From DATGKG01 sp963783145 (GTDB lineage: Bacteria; Desulfobacterota; Binatia; Binatales; Binataceae), in the NCBI GenBank assembly GCA_963783145.1, contig CAWAMM010000009.1, positions 310,001 to 374,000 on the forward strand: 64,000 nucleotides of DNA. Direction: 5' to 3'. A program made the position numbers and the translations under genes. Under the pieces are notes generated by a model, which worked only from the letters and a program-made list of their open reading frames with translations, did no database searches and was not told the DNA's origin. Below are positions 7,897 to 17,609 of this stretch, piece after piece; positions within the stretch are counted from its first letter, which is position 1, and every line of letters starts with the position of its first letter.

Positions 7897-9663
7897 CTAT
7901 CTTCGCGAGATAACCGCCGGTTTCACGCCACTCAATGGTAGGGTAGCGTCGCCTGAGCCGCCGGGTGGCGGAAGTACCATCAAGGGCCGCATCATTTCCT
8001 GGTCCTCATGCTCGAGGATGTGGCAATGCCAAACGTATTGGCCGCTAAAACCTTCGAACTGCGCGATGACCTGAGTTACCAGACCCGGCTCGACGCGGAC
8101 CGTATCTTTCCATCCCATTTCGTTAGGATCAGGAGGCATAGTCGGTCCGGTAAAGACCAGGTTCCCGGTTGCAACATACTGGTCGACATCGAAGGGAGTG
8201 CGGCCGGTAATCTGAAACCGAATCAGGTGGATATGAATCGGATGTCCATCACCGGTGGTGTTAACCATGTTCCAGATTTCGATGGTGTTCTGAGTAGGTG
8301 TCTCGGTGACCGGTTCATCCCAGTGTTTCCCATCGAGGAGATCGATCAGCGGGTAACCAAGGTCGTCATCGAACTCGACCAGCGACAGATTGCGCGTCAT
8401 CACCGCCATCGACGGATTGAGCGGTACGATCGTCTGCAGCATCGAAGGCACTACGCTGGTGTCCTTGTGCGCGAGGTGCTTGGCCACTCGGAATTGCATC
8501 ACCTGAGTGGGGGTGATTTGGCCGCCCCCCGGCCACGGCGCGGGAGCGTCGTTGGTTAGCTCGATGCTCTGCCCGGCGAATTGGGAAAAATCCAGCACGA
8601 TGTCGAAGCGTTCGGCAGGCGTCATCAGGATGGTTGGCAGGGTGACCGGCGCCTGCAGCAATCCCTGATCGGATCCAATCTGAATGAAGGGCTGACCCGA
8701 CGACAGACTCATATGAAGGAAACGCCCGTTACATGCGTTGACGATCCGGAAGCGATACTTTCGCGGCTGCACGTTGAGGAACGGCATCACCTTGCCATTA
8801 ACCATCATCACGTTGCCGAAGTACTCGGGCACGTGCGGGACCGACGGATTGCCTGACACCGGATAGTTGAACTGCCCGTTCGGATCGAATGATCGATCGA
8901 AAATCACCAGCGGAATCTCGAATTGGCCGCTGGGCAGATTCAGCGCGGCTTCGGTCTGGTCGCGAATGAAGAACACCCCGACCAGCCCCGCGAAAACATT
9001 GAGCCGCGTGATGCCGAGCGCGTGGTCATGGTACCAGAGCATGGTCGGGTCCATCTGGTTGGGGTAGAAGTAGTTCGCCTGATTTCCCGGGGTGAACCAG
9101 GCCTCGGGAAAGCCGTCGCTATCGGGTTGAACCTTGGCTCCGTGCAGATGCACCACGTTGCGTACGTCTGGATTGCTGGTCTGGGCGCCGTGGACGGTGT
9201 GATCGATGGGCAGGAAATGCTGGGTCGGCAACGCGCTAATCCAGTTGACGAAGATCGATTGGTTGCTCATCGTCTCGAAGGTCGGACCGGGAACCAGACC
9301 GTTGTAGCCCCACAGCAGGGTCGGCTTCAGATCGCGATGCAGCTTGAGATGCACCTGCTTCATGGTGATGGAGTAGACCGGCGACAGTCCCGGTGACCCA
9401 TCGAGCGGCGGTTGCGACCCGGTGGGGCGCGCGACCGGCATGATCGGCAGCGGATCGACGAACGGTTTCAACGCGTAGGGGTCGAGTAGTGCCCTCTCCC
9501 ATACGTACTTGAGCTTATGATTGTGGCGCGGGCTGGCGAGAAAAGCCGAACTGGTGAGGGAGCCGCCTTTGCAGAATTCCCGCAACCCCACCGACAGCGA
9601 GGCGCCGAACATTAGCCCGCCTTTGAGGAACTCGCGACGATCGATCAGCCGGAGCTTTTTCAT
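7897..9663 (-). CDS. Tat-exported multicopper oxidase
   Basis: 588 residues. The N-terminus has a twin-arginine signal (DRREFLKGG) followed by a weakly hydrophobic stretch. All four copper-ligand motifs are present: HLHG (172-175), WYHDHALG (about 208), HPIHIH (474-479) and HCHILEHEDQEMM (546-558), in which Cys547 would bind the T1 copper and Met557 sits where the axial ligand does. Length and motif spacing suit the CotA/bilirubin oxidase/CueO group. It oxidises phenolic or metal substrates and reduces O2 to water in the periplasm. It is the first gene of an operon with a Sco-like protein and a propeller lipoprotein. Confidence 0.95.
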   Translation of the reverse strand: MKKLRLIDRREFLKGGLMFGASLSVGLREFCKGGSLTSSAFLASPRHNHKLKYVWERALLDPYALKPFVDPLPIMPVARPTGSQPPLDGSPGLSPVYSITMKQVHLKLHRDLKPTLLWGYNGLVPGPTFETMSNQSIFVNWISALPTQHFLPIDHTVHGAQTSNPDVRNVVHLHGAKVQPDSDGFPEAWFTPGNQANYFYPNQMDPTMLWYHDHALGITRLNVFAGLVGVFFIRDQTEAALNLPSGQFEIPLVIFDRSFDPNGQFNYPVSGNPSVPHVPEYFGNVMMVNGKVMPFLNVQPRKYRFRIVNACNGRFLHMSLSSGQPFIQIGSDQGLLQAPVTLPTILMTPAERFDIVLDFSQFAGQSIELTNDAPAPWPGGGQITPTQVMQFRVAKHLAHKDTSVVPSMLQTIVPLNPSMAVMTRNLSLVEFDDDLGYPLIDLLDGKHWDEPVTETPTQNTIEIWNMVNTTGDGHPIHIHLIRFQITGRTPFDVDQYVATGNLVFTGPTMPPDPNEMGWKDTVRVEPGLVTQVIAQFEGFSGQYVWHCHILEHEDQEMMRPLMVLPPPGGSGDATLPLSGVKPAVISRR

Positions 9664-9971
9664 TTAGACAAACAAACGCCTTAAAATCGGACCAAACACT
9701 CGATGACGCCAGGATGCGTCGGCAGGCGCAATTAAAATCACGCCGCGACTTCAAGATCAAGCCGGTGATGCTCAACTGCTGGGCATCAACCCGTGCTCTT
9801 TTCGTTGAAACAGCGAGCCTCGCTCAACTAAACTTTCTGACTGATAAAGTTACAGCTTGCATTACAACGCGCACCAGACTAACTTTCGGCTATGGTTAGC
9901 GCGGATTCCTTCCACTGCGAGGGCTAACTTTCTCGTAAGAAGGAAACTTACTTGTTGGAGTAGCCAGCGCG
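9664..9971. other. Divergent intergenic region between oxidase operon and large regulator
   Basis: About 308 bases between divergent genes, so promoters for both are expected here. The half facing the regulator is AT-richer and contains the sequence CTAACTTTC twice (around 9878 and 9922), which could be operator half-sites. I cannot assign a -35/-10 pair with confidence. Confidence 0.35.
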
Positions 9972-12900
9972 ATGCCGCAGTCAGGCACGGTCACGCTTAT
10001 GTTCACGGATCTCGTGAACTCGACTGCACTCTTGCAGCAGTCTGGCGATGAGAGCGGCGCGGATCTTTTCCAGTTCCATCACAAGCTTCTTTCCGAGGCG
10101 ATTAGCGCCACCGGCGGGGACGAGCTGGAATGGCTCGGCGACGGTGTGCTGGCGGCATTTTCATCCACGGCCGACGCGGTCCGCTGCGCGATTGCGATCC
10201 AGCAAAATACGCGACGCCCGACCGGCGGCACTCGCTTCGAGATTCGGATCGGAATTCATTTGGGCGAAGTTCTGCGCCGCGATGGAGGCTACTTCGGCAC
10301 TCCCATCGTAACTGCGCGGCGCTTGTGCGATCGCGCCACCAGCGGACAAATTCTCTGCAGTCGCTTGATCGCGAACGTCCTCGCCTCGCGCCAGACCTTC
10401 AGCTTCCACGAGCTGGGAGATTTCCAGCTAAAAGGCCTCACCGCGCCGGTCGGCGTTTGCGAGGTCGTCTACGAAAGCGGCGATCCCGCCGCCTTGCTCA
10501 ACCGCACCCCTTTCGTTGGGCGGACCGAGCAACTCGATCGGTTGTCGGCCAGGCTCAGCGAAGCCGTCAAAGGACGCGGCGCGGTCGCGATGCTCCGCGG
10601 CGAGCCCGGGATCGGCAAAACCCGCACCCTCGAGGAATTTGCCGATCGCGCACGCCATCAGGGCGCGGTGGTTCTGCAAGGTTCCTGTTACGACGGCGAA
10701 TGGCACCCACCATATGGCCCGTTTGCGGAGGCGATCCTCGGTTACGCACGTGAAGCTCCCGACCGCTTCACCGACGCGATCGGAAAACGCGCGCCGATCC
10801 TCGCGCGCATCGCTCCGGCCCTGCACGACACCCTCGGCGATATTCCGGAACCGGTCGCGGTCGACAAGGAAGATGAACGCTTCCGCTTGTTCGATGCGGT
10901 CGCGCAATTTCTGATCGCGGTTTCGCAGCACAAGCCCCTGGTTCTCATCCTCGACGATTTGCATTGGTCCGACCGTGGCGTGATCTCGATGCTGAGTCAT
11001 GTCGCGCACTTCGTTCCCGAGAATCCGATTTTACTCATCGGCGCGTACCGCGACGCCGAAGTCGATCGCAAACATCCGCTGTCCGGTGCGCTCGCGAGCC
11101 TGAGTCGCTTGCGCAGCTTTGAAAGTCTCCCGCTCAAGGGCCTTGAAGGTAAGGAACTTGCCGATCTGCTGGAACTGGTCGGCGATCAAAATGCGCCGAA
11201 GGAACTGGTCGAGGCGCTCAGCGAGGCTACCGAGGGCAATCCACTCTTCATTCGCGAGGTGCTCCTGCATCTGCTGGAAGAGGGAAAAATCCTGCGCGAT
11301 GGCCGGGGCTGGAGCTCCAATCTCAGCATCGCCGAATTGGGCATCCCCGAAGGCGTGCGCCAGGTTATCGGCCGCCGCCTGCAGCGACTATCCGATCAGG
11401 CCAATCAGCTGCTCTCGGTGGCCTCGGCCTTTAACGGTGCGTTCGACTTCGAGATTGCCGCCGCGGTCGCCCAACTCGATGAACCGGTGGCGCTTAGCGC
11501 GATCGATGAAGCGCTGGAGGCGCAACTGCTGAAGCCGGGGGCCAGGTCGGAGAGCTTCGATTTCTCGCATGCGATGATTCGCCACACTCTTTATGGCGAA
11601 CTTAACCCCGCGCGGCGGGTCCGGCTCCATCGCAAGATCGCCGAAGAAATGGAGCGCGTGTGGGGCGAGAAGGCCGCGCATCATGCCGCCGAAGTGGCAT
11701 TTCACTTCTGGCAGGGCGCCGCCGCCTCCGTTGGTGCCGCCAAAGGTGTCGAGTATGCCATCGCGGCGGCGAACAATGCCGAGTCCGCCTACGCTCATGA
11801 CGATGTCGCGGCGTTTTTGCGCATCGCGCTGGAATTGCTTCCCACCAACGATCCCCGGCGGCCTCGCCTCATGGCGCGGATGGCATCCGCGATGACCTGG
11901 ACGCTGGCCGGCGAAGATGCGATCAAGATCGCGCTGGAAGCTGCCGGTCTAATCGCCACCGCCGAAGGCGCCGATCATGCGGCGGACTATTGCGAGGCGG
12001 CGGCGCGCGACATGCTGGGGGCCGGCCAGATGTCGTCTGCGTTCGACCTGGCCAAAGCGGGCTTGCGCTACATCGGTGAACGGCGCGATATCACCTGGGC
12101 CAGCCTGGACGAGATCGACGGTTACCGCACCGACAACGAGGACCCCACCAATCCTGGCATCAGCATGGACACCGAGCGCTTGCGCATCCGCCGCGCGGTC
12201 CTCAAGAAGATTCCCTCCGAGCAGGCTACCGCGCGCAGGATCGATGAATATCCATACGACTCGCGCGCGGAAGTTATTCGCGATCCAAACTGTGACAACA
12301 TCCCTCTGCTGTTTCTCGGCGGTGATTGTCGGCGCAGCCTTCCTATCTGGCAGCGGCGCGCAGCCGACGCGGAACGCAGCGGACGCATCGCGCCGGCGCT
12401 GGACGCGTGGGCCTTCACCGCTCACTGCCAGATCGCGCTGGGTGATTTCACCGCCGCGCGCGCGGCTTATGATCGCGCGGTCGCGATGTCCGCGCGAGTC
12501 AATCGCGTCGCGCTTCCGCTGCTGAATCTGGTCTCGGTGCGCTTCGAATTTCTGATCGCGCTCGACAGTGGTTTCGATGAGATGGGTCAGTTCCCTGGCG
12601 AAGCGGAACTCTACGCCAACCCGCCACCGCAATTCCGCTGGGCCATGGTCGCCGGCTTTGCCAGCAACGCTCACATCCTGGCGCAGCGCAATCTGGTGGA
12701 CCCCGCGCTAAGTTTGCTCGAGCGGGTTCGCGACGGACTCCTGCGCGGAGCGGCGTGGGGACTGAGTTATGGCGTTGCCGCGGGTGATGCGGCTTCTATC
12801 CTGTGGTTGCTCAATCGCACGGACCATATCGACGTCATCGAAGCGAGTATTCGGGACAAGGTTTTGGGTCCCGATTTTCGCTTTCCGATGCGTGACGGCA

Positions 12901-13196
12901 GGCTCTCGATGGCGCGGCTGTGCGCGCTTCAGGGCCGCTATGATGAGGCCTCCAGCTGGTTTACCAAGGCGCGTCAGGTGCTGGACGAGGAAGGCTGGCG
13001 TCCTTTGCGCGCGATTGCGGACTACGATGAAGCGCTGATGTACCTGCGTCGCGGTGGACCCGGAGATAACTTGCGCGCGCAGCCACTGCTGGTGAAGGCG
13101 TTGCAACAATTTCGCACCCTCGACATGCCCGGATGGATCAAGCGCGCCGAGCAGGCCTCCGAGCCAAAGACCATCCCTACCAGTCTGGCCTCCTAG
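9972..13196 (+). CDS. Cyclase-domain/AAA (STAND-like) ATPase/TPR regulator
   Basis: 1074 residues in three parts. Residues 5-165 are a class III nucleotide cyclase homology domain: the metal aspartates are present (FTD at 13 and LGDG at 57), but the substrate-specifying lysine is Glu53 and the asparagine of the VNxAAR motif is replaced, so cyclase activity is doubtful. Residues 180-480 are an AAA_16-type ATPase with Walker A GEPGIGKT (210-217) and Walker B LVLILDDLHW. The C-terminal 500 residues are alpha-helical TPR-like repeats. Proteins of this build are signal-responsive regulators. It stands alone, followed by a lipoprotein gene 295 bp downstream. Confidence 0.85.
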   Translation: MPQSGTVTLMFTDLVNSTALLQQSGDESGADLFQFHHKLLSEAISATGGDELEWLGDGVLAAFSSTADAVRCAIAIQQNTRRPTGGTRFEIRIGIHLGEVLRRDGGYFGTPIVTARRLCDRATSGQILCSRLIANVLASRQTFSFHELGDFQLKGLTAPVGVCEVVYESGDPAALLNRTPFVGRTEQLDRLSARLSEAVKGRGAVAMLRGEPGIGKTRTLEEFADRARHQGAVVLQGSCYDGEWHPPYGPFAEAILGYAREAPDRFTDAIGKRAPILARIAPALHDTLGDIPEPVAVDKEDERFRLFDAVAQFLIAVSQHKPLVLILDDLHWSDRGVISMLSHVAHFVPENPILLIGAYRDAEVDRKHPLSGALASLSRLRSFESLPLKGLEGKELADLLELVGDQNAPKELVEALSEATEGNPLFIREVLLHLLEEGKILRDGRGWSSNLSIAELGIPEGVRQVIGRRLQRLSDQANQLLSVASAFNGAFDFEIAAAVAQLDEPVALSAIDEALEAQLLKPGARSESFDFSHAMIRHTLYGELNPARRVRLHRKIAEEMERVWGEKAAHHAAEVAFHFWQGAAASVGAAKGVEYAIAAANNAESAYAHDDVAAFLRIALELLPTNDPRRPRLMARMASAMTWTLAGEDAIKIALEAAGLIATAEGADHAADYCEAAARDMLGAGQMSSAFDLAKAGLRYIGERRDITWASLDEIDGYRTDNEDPTNPGISMDTERLRIRRAVLKKIPSEQATARRIDEYPYDSRAEVIRDPNCDNIPLLFLGGDCRRSLPIWQRRAADAERSGRIAPALDAWAFTAHCQIALGDFTAARAAYDRAVAMSARVNRVALPLLNLVSVRFEFLIALDSGFDEMGQFPGEAELYANPPPQFRWAMVAGFASNAHILAQRNLVDPALSLLERVRDGLLRGAAWGLSYGVAAGDAASILWLLNRTDHIDVIEASIRDKVLGPDFRFPMRDGRLSMARLCALQGRYDEASSWFTKARQVLDEEGWRPLRAIADYDEALMYLRRGGPGDNLRAQPLLVKALQQFRTLDMPGWIKRAEQASEPKTIPTSLAS

Positions 13197-13280
13197 TCCC
13201 AGCCCCGCACATAGGTGCGTGGCCTGTGGATTAGATTTACCCGCTACCAACCGCTAGCTGGCTGTCTGGAACCCGAAAAC

Positions 13281-13296
13281 CCGCGCTTCCGCGCGG
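13281..13296 (+). terminator. Short GC hairpin downstream of the large regulator
   Basis: CCGCGC (13281-13286), loop TTCC, GCGCGG (13291-13296), followed by TGTTAAC. It is a weak terminator-like hairpin with no proper T-run. Confidence 0.3.
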
Positions 13297-13490
13297 TGTT
13301 AACAAAACTGCCAGTCTAGAGTGGACAAAAGAATCACGATTTGCTAACCACTCGCGAACGGCAACAGTGTGTGGGGGTTGCCTGGGGAGTCGACATAGTC
13401 CGCGCGTGACCTGACGAAGAGTCCGGCAGTGGCGGGCGCTGGATACGAATCCAGTACCACGGATTAGCATTTTTTCTACGGGAGGGGAAA

Positions 13491-15017
13491 ATGCGGCGAT
13501 TCCCTAGGTATCTTATTGCCGGCGGGCTGGTGGCCTGCCTCGTTGCGGTCAGTTGTTCTTTCAACGAACCCCGGATCCGTTCCGAACCGGTCATTCTTCA
13601 GCCGCAAGGATATAACAATAAGATTCCGCTTTCGGCAGGAGCGGTCCCAACGGCAACTGCTGCGGTGCCAGGCAGCGTGGCTCCCCTTTCGACATCCAGT
13701 GAGGAAGAGGGAGAGGACGCAGCAAGCCTGGATACGCGATGCCAGGAAAAAACTGCCTGGTATACGCGCTGGTTGGGTTGCATGGTTGGAGGAACCGCCG
13801 GCAACGAATGTGTGTATGAGGTCGTAACGGAAGACAGTCTCGATAGAGCACTCCTTTCGCCAAGTCAGGCGACTCGGGACAACGCCATTTTGACCGTCCT
13901 CTATCTGTCAGATCGAAGTTGCGCAAACTTTCGCGCCAAAGTGTTCGCTTTTCGTACCAGCGCAAGTTTTGCCGGCGGATTTTTTAATTCCATTCTGTCC
14001 GGTACCTCCGCGATTACGGCTCTCGTAAGTGGCCCTGCCGGTTCAGCCTTGTCGGCCGCCAACTTGGCAACCGGGAGCGCCCTGAACGGAATCAACTCCA
14101 GCTACTACGCGAACAAGATGATGGATCAACTAGACGCGGAAATGGACGCTCAGCGTAACGCTCTTAAAGCGCAAATCCTGGCGCACATCCCGCCGCAAAA
14201 CTCGGGCGGGCAAGATGGCGGAAACGGCTCGCCAGTTCCGACTCCTACGGCCGCCGCCAGACCCTATAGCGGCCTCGATGCCAAATTGGATCTCCAAGCC
14301 TACGACAATCTTTGTTCACTGGAGACCTTGACCCACTCCGTGACCGCCACTCCAACACCTACGGCCACCGCTACGCCGGCCGCTACTCCCACCTCTAATG
14401 CTCTGGTCTTCAATCCCGGCAAGTTAAACATGAGCGTTGAGTGGGGGAACGCGACCCCCGACGCTGTCAGCGCTTCAGTAAAGCTTGGTAACCCACTTCC
14501 GACGCCTGTTACTGTCACGGCTGTTGCGAAGTCAGGCGCCGGTGCCGCCGCCTTCACGCCAGGAGCGTGCTCGACCCCGATTACGGCTAATGGTGGATCT
14601 TGCACGCTTTCAGTTTCATTCTTGCCCCCCTCCGCGACCGGTAGTCCTTGGAACGCGTCCATTGCAGTGACGGATGACGCACCGGGAAAAGCAACGCCAC
14701 TACAAGTCAGAGGGATGGTCAAGGTCGCTCTCTTGAAAGCTCCCGAGTCAGTCAAACTACTCAAAGAAAATACTGCCTATGCATTTACATTGGAGAATAC
14801 AGGTAAGACGGCCACAGTTCAGATAGACAGCATAACGCCCAGCGATAGTATTTTCAGCGTGGCGACCAATAACTGTACGACTATTACGCACGGGGCTTCC
14901 TGCCAATCGGCCGTCACGCTCACCTCGTCCCCTTGTAAACCCGGCAAGCTGACTGTTGCTTACGACACGACCGAGACAAAACAGACAAAAAATATCACAC
15001 TTGCGTGTTCTCATTGA
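13491..15017 (+). CDS. Lipoprotein with conserved cysteine module and ASPM/SPD-2/Hydin-like C-terminal domain
   Basis: 508 residues after a clear ribosome binding site (GGAGGGG at 13481-13487). A lipoprotein signal ends VSC at Cys22. Residues 84-152 form a module shared with the protein at 16241: WYTRW, NECVYEVVTE, RDNAILTVLY, SDRSC and NFRA, with cysteines at 84, 107 and 144. A Thr/Pro/Ala linker (about 283-300) leads to two beta-rich Ig-like units (about 300-508) resembling ASH/choice-of-anchor D domains. It is probably a surface or periplasmic structural protein. I do not know a described family for the cysteine module. Confidence 0.75.
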   Translation: MRRFPRYLIAGGLVACLVAVSCSFNEPRIRSEPVILQPQGYNNKIPLSAGAVPTATAAVPGSVAPLSTSSEEEGEDAASLDTRCQEKTAWYTRWLGCMVGGTAGNECVYEVVTEDSLDRALLSPSQATRDNAILTVLYLSDRSCANFRAKVFAFRTSASFAGGFFNSILSGTSAITALVSGPAGSALSAANLATGSALNGINSSYYANKMMDQLDAEMDAQRNALKAQILAHIPPQNSGGQDGGNGSPVPTPTAAARPYSGLDAKLDLQAYDNLCSLETLTHSVTATPTPTATATPAATPTSNALVFNPGKLNMSVEWGNATPDAVSASVKLGNPLPTPVTVTAVAKSGAGAAAFTPGACSTPITANGGSCTLSVSFLPPSATGSPWNASIAVTDDAPGKATPLQVRGMVKVALLKAPESVKLLKENTAYAFTLENTGKTATVQIDSITPSDSIFSVATNNCTTITHGASCQSAVTLTSSPCKPGKLTVAYDTTETKQTKNITLACSH

Positions 15018-15147
15018 GTAAAAAGCGATCGGCTGGACGAACTCTGGAAGGCGAATGATCTTTTGTGAAAGCTCGAACGGAAGCTCGGGGAAAAGAGTGG
15101 CTACGGTAGCGATTCGAAACAATCGATGTGGTAGGCCTGGGGCCTCG

Positions 15148-16146
15148 ATGAGGACCGCGTTTTGTTGCCTCGCAATTGCTTTGCTTGCGGTGTTCCCTTC
15201 GACTTGGGCGTTGGCGCAGACCCCGATCACAACCTGCGGCACCAATATTACCACCGCGGGCTTTTACTTCCTTCCATCCCAGATCGACTGTAGCCAGACC
15301 GCCAACCAGGTCGCGATCGCGGTGAACGCCAGTGGCGTCGATCTCAATCTCAATGGTCAAACCATTATAGGTTCACCTGTCGGTGGCAACGCGGTCGCGG
15401 TCGCGCTCGGGACTACCGCAACCGATTGCTCTTTAGCAACCGGGGCAATCGCCAATGTCAGAGTACATGGTGTAATGGCGACCATGGACATCTCCACGGC
15501 AATCATTGCTTGTCAAACCAGCAATTCCATTTTTGATCATGTTACGATCGACGGTCCTGCTGACGGGATCGTGCTCGAAGAAAAATCCAACAATAATTTT
15601 GTGCTGGCCAATACCATCACTGCCTCCGACATCGGAATTCAAATCGGCGCAAACAACGACGGATCGGACTCTGACACCACCAACAGCATCGAAGGCAACA
15701 CCATAATAACGCCATCTAAGGTGAGCCAGTCACCTAGCCCTCCGGAGACCGCGGGAATCCTGCTCTATACCGGCGCTACGGAAACTCAGGTCACTGCCAA
15801 TACCGTGATGAACGGCTGGCTCAATGGGATTGACCTAAGACGCTGCGCCTCACCGGTGGGTCATTCACCCTGCGATAGCGGACCGAGCGGGAATTTCCTT
15901 CAACAGAATATATCAAATGGAAACATTACCGGCATCAGGCTTTCCGGAGCGGCCGGCAATCGCATCCAGGACAACAACGCAAAGAACAATCAGACTGGAA
16001 AAGATATGGCGGGCGTCATCGACGACAACAATAGCGCACCTCGCAAACCATGCGCTAACACCTGGGTGGACAACTTCTACGACGGAAAACTGGGCAAACT
16101 GCGGTGCATTCCAGGCAGCAAGCGCAATTCAGTTTCCGGGAACTGA
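15148..16146 (+). CDS. Secreted right-handed beta-helix protein
   Basis: 332 residues from the ATG at 15148. This start gives a good Sec signal (about residues 3-21, ending ALA), whereas the frame is open further upstream without such a signal. The mature part has repeated Asn/Gly-rich turns (DLNLNGQTI, NFVLANTITASD, GNTIITP, ANTVMNG, NRIQDNNAKNN) spaced about 22-25 residues, the pattern of pectate-lyase/NosD-type parallel beta-helices. Cysteines near both ends may form disulfides. It lies between two paralogous lipoprotein genes on the same strand, so the three may form one envelope module. Ligand or substrate is unknown. Confidence 0.75.
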   Translation: MRTAFCCLAIALLAVFPSTWALAQTPITTCGTNITTAGFYFLPSQIDCSQTANQVAIAVNASGVDLNLNGQTIIGSPVGGNAVAVALGTTATDCSLATGAIANVRVHGVMATMDISTAIIACQTSNSIFDHVTIDGPADGIVLEEKSNNNFVLANTITASDIGIQIGANNDGSDSDTTNSIEGNTIITPSKVSQSPSPPETAGILLYTGATETQVTANTVMNGWLNGIDLRRCASPVGHSPCDSGPSGNFLQQNISNGNITGIRLSGAAGNRIQDNNAKNNQTGKDMAGVIDDNNSAPRKPCANTWVDNFYDGKLGKLRCIPGSKRNSVSGN

Positions 16147-16240
16147 GGTCGATCCGTTCGAGGATAGCAGCTTTCGCGATTACTGTTTGCAAAAGCATTG
16201 GCCGTCGTCTCATTGCAGGAGCTTCTGTGGGGATCCGAGA

Positions 16241-16909
16241 ATGCTTCGATTCTCGACCTACGCGATTCTGGCCGGGCTGGCCGCTTCCCTTTGGATGGTG
16301 GGCTGCGGCTTGAATGGAACTAAGAACTGTTGCGAACCGACACTGATTCATCAAACTAGCACTCAACCACTGTCGCCGCCCGCGTCCGGGGCACTCGAAG
16401 TGACGTGCGAGCAGTACAACTCATGGTACTCGCGCTGGTGGAGCCGCTCCTTTGGAGGGAGCCCGGCCAATGAATGCGTGCATGAAGTGGTGACCGAGGA
16501 AAGCCTCGCGAACGCGCTGGCCGGCAGTCAAGACCTACGCGATGACGCCATCCTGACGGTGCTTTATATATCGGATCGCAATTGCGATAACTTCCGCGCA
16601 AACCGCTTCGCCTCCTGCACCGCCAGGACCTACGTGGAAGGAGTCGCGACTTCCTTCCAGGTGGGCGCATCCGCGGCCAAGTTCCTCGCGCTCGGTTCGA
16701 GGGCATCGGCAGACGCGGCCCGGCTGGCAGCATCTAAGAATATTCTCAGCGAAAACTGCGTCGCCACAACGGATGCTCGACGAGCGCAGCTGAGATCGCA
16801 GATTCTGGCCGGCCTCGGGAATTCGAATGACGATGCTGAATCCAATCTCAAGACTTATGACGGCCTCTGCTGCGTTTCTCCACCAACAGGTCCGGCTAGC
16901 GCTCAATGA
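16241..16909 (+). CDS. Lipoprotein with the same conserved cysteine module as 13491-15017
   Basis: 222 residues from the ATG at 16241, which gives a lipoprotein signal ending MVGC (Cys22); the open frame upstream to 15917 is unlikely to be translated because it overlaps the beta-helix gene. Residues 56-126 repeat the module of the larger lipoprotein: WYSRW, NECVHEVVTE, RDDAILTVLY, SDRNC, NFRA, with cysteines at 56, 79 and 115 at nearly the same spacing. The rest is helical with several more cysteines. It lacks the C-terminal ASH-like domains. Function unknown; paralogy to the neighbour suggests an ancient local duplication. Confidence 0.75.
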   Translation: MLRFSTYAILAGLAASLWMVGCGLNGTKNCCEPTLIHQTSTQPLSPPASGALEVTCEQYNSWYSRWWSRSFGGSPANECVHEVVTEESLANALAGSQDLRDDAILTVLYISDRNCDNFRANRFASCTARTYVEGVATSFQVGASAAKFLALGSRASADAARLAASKNILSENCVATTDARRAQLRSQILAGLGNSNDDAESNLKTYDGLCCVSPPTGPASAQ

Positions 16910-16915
16910 TACCAT

Positions 16916-17461
16916 CTAGCTCCCCGAGGCCTTCTGCTTGTCCGCGCGCGCGATAGACTTAAGGATCTCCTTAGCCGCCTCCTTAACGTTCATCCAGCGC
17001 ATGATCCGCACCCATTTGCCGGCTTCCAGGTCCTTGTAGTGCTGGAAGAAATGCGCGATCTGATTGCGCAGCATCGCCGGCAGGTCAGTATAGTTCTCCA
17101 CCTTGCTGTAGTAAGGGTTCAACTCGTCCACCGGCACCGCGATGATCTTGTCGTCGCCGCCCGCCTCGTCCTGCATCATCAGGATCCCGATGGGCCGGCA
17201 CCTGATGATCGCGGTTGCCATCACCGGGACCTGCGTCACCACCATGATGTCGAGCGGATCACCGTCGCGCGAGAGCGTATGCGGGATGAAGCCATAGTTG
17301 GCCGGATACACCATCGAGGTATGCAGGAAGCGATCGACGAACAGGGTGCCCGAAGCCTTGTCGAGTTCATACTTGATGGGAAGGCCGCCTTGCGGGATTT
17401 CGATTATCGCATTGACATCGAAGGGCGGATTCCGCCCGATCGGAATTTTGCTGATGTCCAT
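16916..17461 (-). CDS. ppa: Inorganic pyrophosphatase (family I)
   Basis: 181 residues, the usual size of bacterial family I enzymes. The signature DGDPLDIMV (Asp cluster binding Mg2+) is at about 66-74, preceded by the conserved NYGFIPHT and followed by KIIAVP and the region HFFQHYKDLE. The enzyme hydrolyses cytosolic PPi to two phosphates and so pulls biosynthetic reactions forward. It is a single gene on the minus strand, tail-to-tail with the lipoprotein gene at 16241 (6-bp gap). Confidence 0.97.
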   Translation of the reverse strand: MDISKIPIGRNPPFDVNAIIEIPQGGLPIKYELDKASGTLFVDRFLHTSMVYPANYGFIPHTLSRDGDPLDIMVVTQVPVMATAIIRCRPIGILMMQDEAGGDDKIIAVPVDELNPYYSKVENYTDLPAMLRNQIAHFFQHYKDLEAGKWVRIMRWMNVKEAAKEILKSIARADKQKASGS

Positions 17462-17609
17462 GGCGCAAGCTTAAACGGACGACCCGCGGAGTGCGAGTGA
17501 AATCGCCACTATGGGTCACGTCGCATCGCAGAATCAAGGCGCGCCCTCGCGTTGAACCCAGCCTGGAAAAGGTTTTGCCACTCGGTGTGATGAGGTTTAA
17601 AATTCCCTC

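Noticed and set aside
17564..17579. TGGAAAAGGTTTTGCC before the peroxidase gene as a sigma-54 promoter
   Set aside because: Spacing fits but the CACG part is AAAA; too weak to claim.
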